A stretch of 64,000 nucleotides of DNA from Drechslerella dactyloides. Taxonomy: Eukaryota; Ascomycota; Orbiliomycetes; Orbiliales; Orbiliaceae. The position numbers were made by a program, and so were the translations under genes. The DNA lies in the NCBI GenBank assembly GCA_020064725.1, contig JAGTWJ010000002.1, positions 744,001 through 808,000 of the forward strand. Reading direction: 5' to 3'. Below the pieces are notes generated by a model. That model had not been told where the DNA came from. It saw nothing but the letters and a program-made list of their open reading frames with translations, and did not search any database. Shown here piece by piece: positions 23,129 through 35,186 of this stretch; position 1 is the stretch's first letter; each line of letters starts with the position of its first letter.

Positions 23129-26100
23129 TTAAAATGCGTACGGGTTGAGGGTGCGGGTCGTCAAGCATCTATAGATTCGTTAGACAAGATCGAGAGCGCT
23201 AAGGCAGGAATCCGAGAAAGTTACTTACGGTGGACTCTTGTTCAACTCAGCCCTCAAAATGACTGGAACCCTCGTCATCTCCTTGATAAATTGGACGTAG
23301 TTGCTGCCGTCCTCCTTCAGGCTCCAGTATGGCATCCAGAACTCCTTGGTGTTCATGTTTTGCTTCTTGCTGGTGTCTTTGCCAGCAGCTGTGACGGACA
23401 ACTTGGGGTCGCTCCGAGTGCGATGCGGTTGAGGTGCACCGGATCCGCCAATGTTCTTAGTGGGACTGCCCGGCATGCTCTGGGTAGGGCGGGTGGATTC
23501 GGAAAGAGAGACACCCTCCATGGCCTCCGCAACATCGGACTCATCAATGTTATCAACATCGTCATCATCGAAGAGAGCATCAACCGCATCCGATGACAGA
23601 GTTGCTGCCTCAGTAGCGCGGCGTTGGGCCTCTTCTTTCTCTCTTTGCTGAGCAGCGGCAGCCGCGGCAGCTGCGCTAGCCGCAGCAGCATTGTTGGCTG
23701 CACGAGTCGAGGCGGCATGCTTGGGGCGCTCATCCTCAGGGACAAACGACGAGCTCGTCACGCCCTTCTCCCAGTACAATTCAAGGACCCGCTTCTTCTT
23801 GTCGAATTCCGCCTTCTTGAGAGGGAGCTGATCGCAATGAACGCGTTTTTCGAAACCATATTCGGGAATCAAAACATCGAAAGCGGATTCGTAAACGCAG
23901 ATGACAATGCCCTCGCAGATCAGCTCGCCACCGGCTTCTTGGCGTCGGCGGTCAACGACACGGCAGAGTTCGAGATGAACGCTCTGCTCTTGTGCATTCT
24001 TGGCAGAGTCCTTCTTGACGTTGCACTGTTCGACAGCCTTGGAGAGAGTATCAATGTCCTCCGGAACATCAGGATGAACGCCGTCTGGAGCGTTGAGGAT
24101 GGTATCGAGTTGGCGGTGAACCATGATGTCTGCGTAGCGGCGCATGGGGCTGCTGAAATGCGTAAAGATGGGGATGTTCAGAGTGAAGTGGGAGCGGTAC
24201 TCCTGCGGGACCTTCGCCGGGATGTAGTACTTGGCGCGATGCATCGTCTTGATGAGCAAGGTCTCCATACCCTGTGGTCAATTCGTTAGCGGCTATTCTG
24301 TAAAACGGGAACAGTCGAAATATAGGGGGTTGTACCTTGCGAATGTCCGGATCTTGAATTCTGAACAAACTCTTCTGTAAAGCAGCGCTGCTGGAAACGT
24401 CAATGTCGTACCCAATGGCGTTCATCCTCTCCGCAAAGGTATCAAGACGACGCCTCATCGGAGTGGCATGGCGACGAAGAATAGCCTTCTCTGGGAAAGC
24501 AGCTTGCAATTTCGCAGCGACATAGGTGTTGGCCTTGATCATTAGTTCCTCGATAATCTCATGCGATGGGGTAGTGTTGAAGAGATTGTCCTCAACAGGA
24601 ACGTTTTCATCATCAATCTGGAAGAAAAGACGCAAGGCCGGAACCTGCATATCTTCAGGGGCCTGGAAGCGCTCCTGTCGGAACCTGTAGGTGATCCGTT
24701 GCAACATCTTGACATCCTCGATCAAGGCAGCATCCAATCCGCTGATATCGCCGCCATGCACGATAGCGTCGACGTCTTTGTACGACAACTTGCCAACGCT
24801 CTTGATGATGCTCTTCCCAATCCACGTCTCGTCCTCGTAAACATGCGCGGTCTCAGTGTTCACTTTGATCACGACTGAAACGGTGAACCGTTCCGCACCC
24901 GGAGCAAGGGAGCAAAGGTCCTCCGCAAGCTTGGGTGGCAACATTGGGACGTTCCTGTTGATGAGGGAAACACCGATGCCCCGCTTCTTCGCCTCACGGT
25001 CGACCAAGGAGTTAAGCTTGATAAAGTGTGCGACATCGGTGATGTGAATACCAATCTCCATGACGCCGTCGCGATCCTTTCTTATATGAATCGCGTCTTC
25101 CAAGTCCTGACTACCATTTGGATCGATCGTGAATGTGCGAACATCTCTGAAGTCCCGTCTCTTGGCAACGGAGTCTGGATCTGACTCGACAGTCCACTCG
25201 TCGAAACCAACGTTCTTCAAGACTGCATCGTTGAATTCGTCGGGTCCAAAGTTGTTGTCGCGGAGCAAGGCGTCGGTCTCAATCTTGACGTCTCCCATCT
25301 CACCAAGCTGCTCGACAAGTGTACCAAAAGGATGCAACGAAGTGATGGGCCAGCGCTTTATGCAGGCCACAAAAATTCGGTTCGCATAAGCTTGGTGGTT
25401 CTCGACGAAATCCTTGGGTGCCTGCTCCGTAGGAATGGCGATAAGGGGGACACGCTTGTCGGTAGGTTTGAACCAAACAATCTTTGGCTTCTCCTCCTTT
25501 CGCTCGGGAGCAGCGGGACGCCCAGCTGCCTGGCGTTCAGCCTCCTGTTTCTCCTTGGTAGCTTGAGAACTTGGACGAAGCAAACCGAGAGTACTAAAAT
25601 GGGACGCATATGTCAGCACACTAGGTTACACAAAAACGTAGGCATGAAATGGCGATCTTACCCTGAGAACATTTGTCCAGCCACGCGTTCTATGACGGCT
25701 ACGATATGACCAGCGTACAACGGCTTGTGCTCATCACTAATCTCCTCTTCCTCCACCAAAAGCAAGCTCTGGCCTTCGACCTCAACATCGTCGTTCTTCT
25801 TCTGGGTTGGTCGCTGGCGGAGAGAGCCGCGTCGCCTCAGTCCACCGCCTTCTCCAGAGTTCTCTTGTCCGTCGTTCTGAGAGTTAGAGTTGCTGGGTCT
25901 GTCCCCGCCGGTCCTAGTGTCGGAGATGTCCTTGCGCTTCTTCTTCTCTTCTTTCTCCTTCTTCTGGGACCAGACTTCATCGACGTCGAGAAGCTCGACA
26001 GCGACCAGATCACCCTCCAAGGCACGATTACGATCTTTGCTGCCACAGATGAAGATATCTGCATCTAACAAGCCGTCCTGTGTAGCAACATAGGCATCGC

Positions 26101-27815
26101 TGCGATTCTTCTTGTTAACGCGCATGATACCGGAAACGAGCTGTCCATTACTCAACAGAGCGGGCAGCGAAGCCTGAGGAAGGTAAGGAGTAAAGAGAGT
26201 CTTCCGTTGTTGCTGCTGTTGAGCAGCCATGTTGTTGGACCCTTGTCCTGGCATACCAACCATTCCGAGACCGTGCTGGCTGATCAACCCTTGTGCAGCA
26301 GCTTGTTGAAGCTGGATTTGGTTGAGCTGCTGCTGCTGGAGAATATTGGCATTGAGCAACGGCTGGCCGACAGTGTTGAACATCAACTGCGGGGCACCTT
26401 GGAGAACGCCCAGAGTCTGACCGGGGAACTGGAATTGACCCATACCGCCCATACTACTGATCGAGCCGCCGCCAACAGAAGCACGAGAGCGATGACCGGG
26501 GGTGAAGGTGTTGAGAGTTGGCTGGCCTTGATGCTGCTGCTGCTGTTGCTGCTGCATCATATCCTGAGGGGCAGGTGGATTGGCTTGCTGGCGCCAGTTC
26601 CCGTCAAAGTTGCGCGAAGGGGTACGGTTATGCCCACCACCGCCACCATATCCCGCATTGCTACTGCGGCGTTCACGGCCAACTGGGACATCAGATGTAG
26701 TGCTGGACCCCGGAGGAGCATTCTCATTTGAACCGGACTGGGCTGGGAATTGAAAGCCACCCATTCTACCCCCGCCAATAGAACCCTTGTTGTTCCCGAC
26801 GGCCATACTTTGGCTACGACCATGTCCACTGAGCCGAGATCTGGTGGGGAGGCCACCGGAAACGTTGCTCGAGGTGGAGGCAAGAGTCGTAGGTCCAGTG
26901 GATGTCGGTGTTTCGCCTTCTTTGCCAGCTCCCGTACCAGTTTCAGCGCTGGGAGTCGTTGCATCCGATGCGCCAGAAGCAGCACTTGATTTATCGCCGC
27001 CGGGAGGGAACTGGTAACCACCAGCTTGACCTGCGCCTCCGGCGGGACTATTGCCACCTTTACGAGCGAGCTGTGCGAGCTCAGCAGCCTTCTTCGCTTC
27101 GGGAAGGGCAAGGGAATGGCGTCGTTGATGACCACCACCACTTCCGCCGGAGCGACGAGGAAGAGTTCCTCCGCCTTCGGTGCTCCTGCCAGTTGAATTG
27201 GAGTGGCTCAACCCAGGCATGGAGAACTCGCCAAAATTGGATGCCCCGGAGGAGGGAGCAGGAGGTGGTCCACCCGGATTCTGGGTGCTGCCAGTTGAAA
27301 CGACACTTGATTGTCTACGATTTCCACCAGGCTGCTGCGGCATACCAGTTGGGATGCCCTGCGCATGCGGCTGTGGCGGGGGGAATTGGAAAGTTGGGCC
27401 TTGTCCGAGAGTTTGTGCACCTTGTGCGAATGCATATGCTTGTTGCTGTTGGACGGCAGCATGCTGATTAAGATATTGTTGTTGAGCAATTATCTGTTGT
27501 TGCTGAGCCTGGAGAAGCTCGATTTGTTGTTGTATCGCGAGCTGTTCGACCGTCGGGAGCTGGCCCGCTTGTATGCCGAGCTGAAGTTGGTGTGCTGGTT
27601 ATGTTACGGACCTGTCAGCCTCAACTCACTCAATTGCCGGCATGTGTTGCGTCTACCGCGTCTACGGCCGTTTTTATGCACACGTATACCAAAACGAAGA
27701 AAGAACACCGCGGAGGGGACATACCCATGAATGGAGTCATCTCAGAGGGCGTTCTTCTGTGACCAATGTGCAGTCGACGCCCTCCGGGACCAATTGGCTG
27801 GTTTCCGGGATCCAT
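23129..27815 (-). CDS. ssd1: Ssd1-family RNA-binding protein with RNB domain, five exons
   Basis: Exons in transcript order are 27725-27815, 25662-27594, 24336-25593, 23229-24271 and 23129-23168, giving 1454 residues with all phases consistent. The protein starts MDPGNQPIGPGGRRLHIGHRR, typical of filamentous-fungal Ssd1. A long Gln/Gly/Ser-rich disordered region follows. A cold-shock-like domain begins near LFTPYLPQASLPALL (about 490-560), and the RNase II/RNB domain spans roughly 830-1190. The catalytic block reads IDPNGSQDLEDAI, with Glu at about 840 where active RNase II/R enzymes have Asp, so it is probably not a nuclease; yeast Ssd1 is known as a non-catalytic mRNA-binding protein. Ssd1 binds cell-wall mRNAs in the cytoplasm and acts downstream of the NDR kinase Cbk1. 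The last 13 residues come from a 40-nt final exon; without it the frame would stop within the donor site. Confidence 0.95.
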
Positions 27816-29999
27816 TTTGTTCGATTAACGGTAATTAAAGGAACGTTTAGAATCGAAATCTCGTAAACGGAGCAAGGACCGTGAGGTATCGCGTGATGAT
27901 ATTTGTGTATTTTTGGCTTTTTAGTTTTAGAGATTGTAAACGTTCTGAAGGGAGCGATGCGGTATCATGTTAGCAGACGCGGTTTCAATGGGTTGGTGCT
28001 CGTTAGGACATGTCCGATCCCCGCTGAGTAAAGGCCCCGTGGTCTGCAGGAGAGTCCCGAGAGACATTCCACGGTGAGCGAGGAGGGAGGAGATGTTATG
28101 TCAAGAATGACGCATGGAATGCGGAGTAAGGAAGAGAAGAAAAAAGACCCACTGCTGGTGCGTCCAATGCATGCAGCCAACAAGCAGCTCCGAATGCCAG
28201 CACATCCAGAAAGGACGATAGGCAGGCTTCTATATCGGGGTACGGGCGAAAGAGGGGTAAGGGAGACTCACAAGGGTAACAAGTATGCTGATGAACAGAT
28301 GAACAAATTTTGCAATTACTGGCTAAAGGATCGCAAGTACGGGCTGTTGAAAAGATGAGAGTCTTTCGGGAGGCTCTCTATATGCGTCCGGATTCGACTG
28401 GTGGTGCGTAAATGATCGTATACGCGTCGTCAAGCTAGCTAAAGGTTTGTCAGGGGACGTGGTGAAGACCACTGCTGTTGAGGCGAGTGAGCAGAGTGCT
28501 CCAGGTGAAAGGTCTGCAAGACCAAGGAAGATAAGGATTGGATGGATGAGAAGGGTTGGAGGGAAAGAGGTGGGTATAAAAGAGGGGTATGGGACCCAGG
28601 TGTGATCGTAGCTCGGGAAAGAAAGGATGGCAGCCATGGCACGTAAGCATACTCAGTGCAGGAAAAAGAATGGGTCCGTTCAGTTCGAACGGCAGTGTGG
28701 CTTGCGCTTGCATCGTCGTGGGGGACCAGTGAGCTAGTGGGAGCCGGGAACGATCGCCTTTTACTTGAACGAAGGACCAAGCAGCATCTTGAGCGGAAAG
28801 GAGCAGCGGTGTGTGTATTCTTGAGGGATGGAAGAAGATTGAACGAACTTGTTCACTCACCCTTAGGACTGGAATCGCAAGATACGTGTATAGAAGAAGC
28901 GAAATGCGCGCATGAGCAAGTAAAAGAAGACAGATCTTGAGATTGTATCTCGAGAACGCCGACCGACGGCTGGGGCAAGGAATTCCGGTTGCCGGGCAGA
29001 GGCAGAATTGCGGGGTTTGAGAGACTATGCCCAAGCGAGAGGAATGAAAAGGTGAAAGTTTCGTCCGTGGAATAGTGGCGCACGTTGTGCGAGGACAAAC
29101 AAGGGTCGTATCAGCGCCCGGGGCTTCGAAGGACGTGTTCGTAAGACTGTTATAAGCAGGAAAAGCAAGTTTGCAAGGTAGGTAGGATCGAAGAGGAAAG
29201 GCAGGGCCCGAAAGATGGTAAGACTGGCGGTAGCTCGCCCCGTCGGCGTGCGTAGAAGGTCTTAGGGCAAGAGAGCAGCTATGGACGAAGCCGGCCACAT
29301 ATGCACATGCACAGGCAGGTGCGATAGACAGTCCGTGGGCGTGGACGGGCCTGGTGGCGTTCGCTCGTTCGTGCTCGCGTCGGGAAGTGCAGAAGAATGC
29401 AAACGAGATGTGTCTCTGTCAATGCAATCCGAGGAAGCAGCAATTTGCAATTTAGCGTGCCGTCGAGCGGTCACGATCGATGGAGGCTTAGAACTCGAGC
29501 CAGGGACGACCAGGCGATTCCTCTATCGGGCAGGTTCAACCTGGTCTCGCGGTCCTTTGGGACGGCCCAACCTAGCGTTGGTGGCGTGTGGTTGAGGGCC
29601 GATTGCAGGATCGGACACCAGAAATAGCTGGCGAGGGTGTCTGCGTGTGCTCTGCGCGTTGCAGGCAGGGGAGCTAGCGAGCTCGAAACGAGGTTGCAGT
29701 GACCTTAGAACGCGAATTGGATACGAGCGTGGCGGACGAGGCGTCGAGGTGCAGTGCGTGTGTATGTATATATATCTATATCTAGAACGGTAGCAGGTAT
29801 GAGAGCATGAGGCAGTGACGATGATTGAAGGAGCTTGAGGAGGTACGAACGATGAAGGAGAAGGGATGGAAGGGAGGATCGAGATGGAGAGAGTCGATGG
29901 AGGTGGGAGGAGTGAAGTTGAAGGATGACGGAGGAGACGGAGGACCGGAGGACGGGGGAGGGGGATTGATAAAGACGTCGACGGGCATATATATACTAT
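27816..29999. other. Long upstream region of ssd1
   Basis: About 2.2 kb of mostly purine-rich (plus strand) sequence precedes ssd1. A minus-strand frame of 282 codons (28450-29298) runs in the same direction as ssd1, but is Leu/Ser/Pro-rich, lacks a domain and has no clear splice partner. It may be chance in a pyrimidine-rich leader or promoter. Shorter minus-strand frames could act as upstream ORFs if the ssd1 leader extends here. Confidence 0.4.
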
Positions 30000-31620
30000 A
30001 TATGCGCCTTATCGACTGGCTGTAGACGGGATATACGGCGCAATTCGATCTTATATTATGGCGTCGTTGGGGGCGCCGCGGTGGCTGCGGGCAACGGCCC
30101 GATCACAATTAACGCGAAATATATTACCATTAGTATCTACACACTGTATACTAGTAGTAATTATCTGGTAGGAATTACCAGTAATATCTTAATATTGGGC
30201 CTATGGGCAGGCAAATTATTCCGATAATCCATATTTAGATGACAATTATACCGTCTAATATACTATAGCTTATCATCTACTACTACATAGCGCGACAATA
30301 CCGGCATACCTCGCGGTAGTGGTGGCGATAATGGAACGTAGTATAATTGTATTACAAGGCGATTAAATTATAAAATGCGATTGTCACTGACGGGTTCCAT
30401 TATTGAGAGACCGATAGCCGCTGCAAGTCAATCGCAGGGCTACCTAACATTATATTAGGGTAGCGCAGCAATTACTAACGGTTGCGATTGTTATCGGGAG
30501 GTGCACGCGGGTACTCTCTTGTATACAGCCACATCATTCAATGCGCGTCGGTACAGCCGTGTACCCTTCTTAACTCCGCTGCTCTAACGCGCTAGGTGGG
30601 CGTTGTGTCAGCTTCAAAGCGTTGGTGTACGTTGGCGCACGCATTGGCGTTGCAGATAACGTGCATTGCTTGGTGTACCGTAGGACCGCACGGCATGCAG
30701 ATGTAACATATGCCGTGCACATGCCGGTTCCGAGATCAGTTTGAACGAGCACGTATTTATGTACCAGCCATGGGTGGACCCGCCTAGCTAGCTAATCAGA
30801 TAGCACAGAGAGCGGGGACATAAGCACGGAGGACAATACTGCCTCTTTGCCGTGCATTGTTCTGGCTCTGAGCAGCTACTCAACTGGCGTGCATGGCGCA
30901 TATGGCGCGAGGCCTCAACACCAAACTTGGGCTGGCACGATGCAAAATGGCCGCTCCTGACCGGTTAACCGACCCAGAACTGTGTGTGTCCGGAATGCCA
31001 TTTTATTTTCCGATATTCTGGAACACGTCCAGGCCCGAGACAACCAGGCCCAGAACAAGGTAGTCTTGGTTCTACATAATTCTGTAGCACCCAGCATTGA
31101 TCGAGTCCAGTCCTGGTCTGCCTATTTCCGTGGTAATGCACTGCATGCATTGAGCTTTTGGAGCCACAGATTCCTGCCGGGATAGCTCTACTAATAGACA
31201 GATACCTCGGTTTAACTGGGTCCGGCCATCTTCTGTAGCTATGTAGCTCTATCATGATATCAAACTGTAGGACTACACACGCACTCAATTTCAAAGGGCC
31301 CACAAGCGGAGCTCATAATATCGAGTACGAACCGCATACAAAAATCGATGGTACTACGGCCATGACATTCTACAGAGAAACACTATCATGCCAAACTGAG
31401 ATCTGATATGAATATTATATGAATGAGTTATAAAGTTAATGAAATTTACGAATATATTAATATTATAAGATCCTCAAATTTGATACTTAATTGGCTTTCG
31501 CTAAGGCTCGTGGATATACGAATCTTGGATATATATATTGTAGAACGCGGGACTTTCTCGAACATTTTGCGCAAATATTCGAGTAGCTTGGACCTCCGAT
31601 CCCATTCATGATACCTCTAA
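30000..31620. other. AT-rich decayed block, possibly RIP-mutated repeat
   Basis: TpA-rich words (TATTATAT, TAATATA, TATACTAG, GGATATATATATTG) are dense here in contrast to flanking DNA, and no open frame is longer than about 110 codons. This is the look of a transposable element degraded by repeat-induced point mutation in ascomycetes. No transposase, reverse transcriptase or terminal repeat could be recognised, so the source is unknown. Confidence 0.4.
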
Positions 31621-32994
31621 GCAACAGGTATAGCTCATTCTATCATTTCCATTGCGCAGCATCCCCAATAATCTGTGTTGATGAATCGGACGAACGCGAA
31701 TCTCGCAGATTAGGGGTTATCTGTATGCACATCTAGTCCCGGGGCCAGGCGCACATCCCGGATTGAATACGAGAACCGGAAGTTTCGACCTTCACATCCC
31801 TTTCAATCCAGCATCGTGGGATTAATCGGCCGCCTGATCATAATTGACGTAGTTTTTCGAGTGCATCGTTGTAGCTGTAAGCCAGCTTCAATGTCGGGTG
31901 GGTTCGGCGCCGACCCAATGCCAGGCGCGCGCGCGCTTTGAGCTTCGTGCTCGGTGAGGTTGAAGGAACGCCAACACAGTCACCGGCCATAATTTGCGCC
32001 ACATACGCCATACTCTCCTAACTACACTCATTGAGGCTGAAGCTCCGCAACCAATGCGACTGAATCAATGGTGAACTCAACATCATCGGCCCCATCATCA
32101 TATCATCACGGTCACTACGGTCATCAATACGGTCACAACCCCGGATCAAGTTGAAAGCCCTCGACGACGTCACATTGCATCGAAATCCCCGCGAGTCGGA
32201 CCTTCCACAGCGAGCCTCAGCTGCCAGGTGCCCCAGCCAATGACTCAGCCTCCCCGTTTGGGCACTAGTACCGGAACCACCGCCGAATTGACCAATTAGA
32301 GCCCGCCGCACCGCCGCAAAGCCTCAGGCATGCCTGAGGTCTGATCAGAGTGGGTGTGCCTGGGAATCAGGCTTGTCACCTCACCGAGGCCTTAAAGACT
32401 CCCGCGAGAACCTCAGGACTCGAATTCTCCTCTTTCTTTCCTCCAAGCTTCTCAACATCAAATCCCTTTCCTATAGCAATCCCCACTTCTAAATCTAATA
32501 CACCTGAGACTCAATAAGCTTCACATTCCAATTACCCCTATGTTCCCCTTCGGCAGCGCTTGAATGGCCCAATTACGATTTAAGCCTGACAACGCTAACG
32601 AACCTTGGTTAGCTCCCGCGAAACATCTACAACGGAGTCCCGACCCTTCGCTGCAACATCTCGTAGCAACAGAGCCGCAGTAGTCGGGTCCTGTTTGCTT
32701 CTTTGAGGTTCAGCCTACGCTGTTTCTCCTATTTGTCGTTTCGTATATTTGATTTCGTCCGTGCCCGTAAAAATCAGAGAATCGTACTATTACGACGCTC
32801 TGCAAAAAAATATTTAAAAAAAGAACGAGGAGAGAGACTTTCCTCGAAAGCCAGCCATTCCTTTACTGCAGTGAAAGAGAGAAGTGTCGAGCGAATAGCC
32901 TAGGGTATCCTTTGAGATCCAAGGAAATTTCGCTGCGTTTCAATCATTGCGTTTAATCTGATATCTCAGATATACTTGTCAACTTACCTTCATC
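31621..32994. other. Intergenic / 5' leader region of the C2H2 gene
   Basis: No supportable gene. Composition returns to normal and the right part (32.4-33.0 kb) is pyrimidine-rich with ATG-poor stretches, as expected for a long fungal leader ahead of a plus-strand regulator. Confidence 0.4.
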
Positions 32995-33523
32995 ATGCAG
33001 GGCAAATTGCAAATCTGCGGCATCGCATCCGTCGTCGCCATGATGGAGAAGACGGACAAGCAAAATCTTGCATCCCGCAACGTTAAGGGAAAGCAAGGAC
33101 TATACGCTTCCAACGTGGGGCTTCCTGCTTCCGCGAACAACCCCCCTGCCGTCCGCTTGGACGCAGGCACGAGCCGTATGAACTCGAATCCCAGTCCCGT
33201 GGACATGGGGATTATAAACTCGGTTGACTATACCGACACCGAGAGCGATCAAGATGACACCGCATGGAAAATCCATGCTGAAGCTTTCTGGGCCGATATG
33301 TCAACCACGTGGCTCAAGTCTTCGGACACCATCGACAACGTCAAGGCCAAGATCCAGGACTCAAGCACCGTCCAGGCTCCGGATATACTGGAGCGCTGTG
33401 ACGGACTTATCACCACCGTGATGGCTGCACCACCTCCCCTTGCTGTCGACATCGGCAGCAAGGACATGCAGATACTCGCAGACCATCACCGCTTCCCGAG
33501 GAAGTCCCATCGAGGGACGCCCG
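32995..33523 (+). CDS. Probable N-terminal coding segment with ubiquitin-like peptide
   Basis: A plus-strand frame starting at ATG 32995 has coding-like composition for about 175 codons and contains SSDTIDNVKAKIQD at 33319-33360, identical in wording to the first helix of ubiquitin (about residues 19-32). Flanking residues do not resemble ubiquitin. After about 33400 the coding-like signal seems to move to another frame: a GTGACG donor at 33398 could join an acceptor ending at 33471 and continue into a protein-like frame (through AHERARVQQLDSQYF) until a stop near 33645. I could not complete the chain to the zinc-finger exon at 34029, so this may be the 5' part of that gene or a separate gene. 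Function is unknown and the 3' boundary is approximate. Confidence 0.4.
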
Positions 33524-34028
33524 GTACGCATCTTCCAACGGTATCGCTGGATATCCAATTGCACACGAGCGAGCTCGCGTTCAGCAGCTTGATTCACAGT
33601 ACTTTTGCGACTACCACAGCGATATCACCAGAGTTTCCACAGACTAGGAAGAGAGACCACCACCCTCGAGAAGCATACCATCCCGCGGACACCCATTTGG
33701 ATTTCCGTGACATCCCCTCTCGCATTCATCTGATAAGCAAGTACGTGATCCATATCGGGCTATACCTCCAGAAGTTCATGAGACTGACACTATGCAGGTT
33801 ACTCGCGGTCGCCACCGATTGTAGAGGATCATCCGCGTTCACTGCGATATCCTCCTCAGCCTTCGGCATCGAGCAATACTACGCGCATATCAAGGAATCA
33901 TACACCCGACTATCGAGCTTCATCTCCAGCCTCGCCATCCACTTCACAAGGTTCTACTCTACAGCCTTGCCATTGACCGAACGGAGACTGACCTCAAGTA
34001 GCTCTCTCTCGTGCCTCGTCTTCCACGA

Positions 34029-35186
34029 ATGGCCGGATCTACTCGCCGCTTGGAAACCACAGTCTACAATCCCACCACCACCATCACCACCGTCACCACC
34101 ACCGCCAGCAGCTCTACCGACGATAGCGACGTTATCAACGATAGCAGCAACAGTAACAGCAATACCTTCAACTTCCAAGACTACAACCAGATCCCCAACT
34201 ACAGCTCTCCCAACATGGAGGCCAATCTTGACTTCGATCCAACCTTCTCGAGCGACTTCTTCGCTCCGCTCCCGGACTTTGCTATGTCCCAATTTACAGA
34301 CCTCGACTGGTTCAATGCCTCATTCACAGACACCGATAGCTTTCTAGACTTTGACACACCACTTACAGCGGGAACCCGAGCCGGTTCCCACCCCAGCGAT
34401 TTCGAGACCCCTCTGAGCCCACCAGCAACCAGCAACAGCGCCATCAGCACCAAAACCACAACTACAAGACACAACCGCAACAGCACCATGCGCGCGCACA
34501 CGCGCACCCAAACTTCAATGCTCTTCCGAAACGAAAAGACCGGTCACCTGCTATCCAGCCTATCGGGACTCGCGCAGCAGTCCCCCCACGCACACATCCC
34601 ACGCACCCCGTCCCCCTCCCCGGACGCCATCCCACCTTCCTCCTCTTCCACCACCGCCTCCGCCTCCCAAACGCAACCCTACGTCTGCGAGCACTGCCAG
34701 GCCGCCTTCCGCTTCAGCCGCGACTACTGGCAGCACAAAGCTCAATCGCACCACGACTTCCGCTACCGGTGCCAAAAGGGCTGCGGCAAGGGCTTCGCTC
34801 GCCACGACAACCTCGTCCAGCACCACAAGGAATCCAAGCGCCACCGCCGCAGCCCGTCTCCAGCAGCCGACCTCGACGAACCGTCCCGCCACAAGAAGGC
34901 ACGAAAGTCGTCGTCGTCCTTGTCGTCCGCGCCGCTGTCGCCGGAGTTCGACGAGCCGCAGGGATACTCGTCCGCTCGTGGCTCCTACGGCGGCAGCAGC
35001 GATGCAACGGTTGGAACGCCAGCCGACGGCGAGATGCTTTCCCACCCGGAGTACCTGCGTCTGCAGAAGCAGTTCGAGCTGCTGACGGCACGGTACGAGT
35101 TGATCAAGCGGGAGGTGCACACGCTGCGGGAGGAGAAGGAGGAGTGGCAGGCGCGGGAGTACCTTCGGCGGCAGACCGGCCGTTGA
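34029..35186 (+). CDS. C2H2 zinc-finger transcription factor (5' end uncertain)
   Basis: From ATG 34029 the frame gives 385 residues; the open frame continues a few codons upstream and a 5' exon may exist. The N-terminal third is acidic and aromatic with repeated D/F/L clusters (LDFDPTFSSDFFAPLPDF), as in an activation domain. Two C2H2 fingers lie at about 220-272: the first begins YVCEHCQAAFRFSRDYWQH, the second RCQKGCGKGFARHDNLVQHH. A basic Ser-rich stretch with RHKKARK follows and may be a nuclear signal. The last 40 residues (YLRLQKQFELLTARYELIKREVHTLREEKEEW) look like a coiled coil for dimerisation. It is most likely a nuclear DNA-binding regulator; the regulon cannot be inferred from the neighbours. 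Confidence 0.85.
   Translation: MAGSTRRLETTVYNPTTTITTVTTTASSSTDDSDVINDSSNSNSNTFNFQDYNQIPNYSSPNMEANLDFDPTFSSDFFAPLPDFAMSQFTDLDWFNASFTDTDSFLDFDTPLTAGTRAGSHPSDFETPLSPPATSNSAISTKTTTTRHNRNSTMRAHTRTQTSMLFRNEKTGHLLSSLSGLAQQSPHAHIPRTPSPSPDAIPPSSSSTTASASQTQPYVCEHCQAAFRFSRDYWQHKAQSHHDFRYRCQKGCGKGFARHDNLVQHHKESKRHRRSPSPAADLDEPSRHKKARKSSSSLSSAPLSPEFDEPQGYSSARGSYGGSSDATVGTPADGEMLSHPEYLRLQKQFELLTARYELIKREVHTLREEKEEWQAREYLRRQTGR

Noticed and set aside
29782..30025. Pro/Phe-rich minus frame and Gly/Glu-rich plus frame
   Set aside because: Low complexity from purine-rich DNA; no support for coding.
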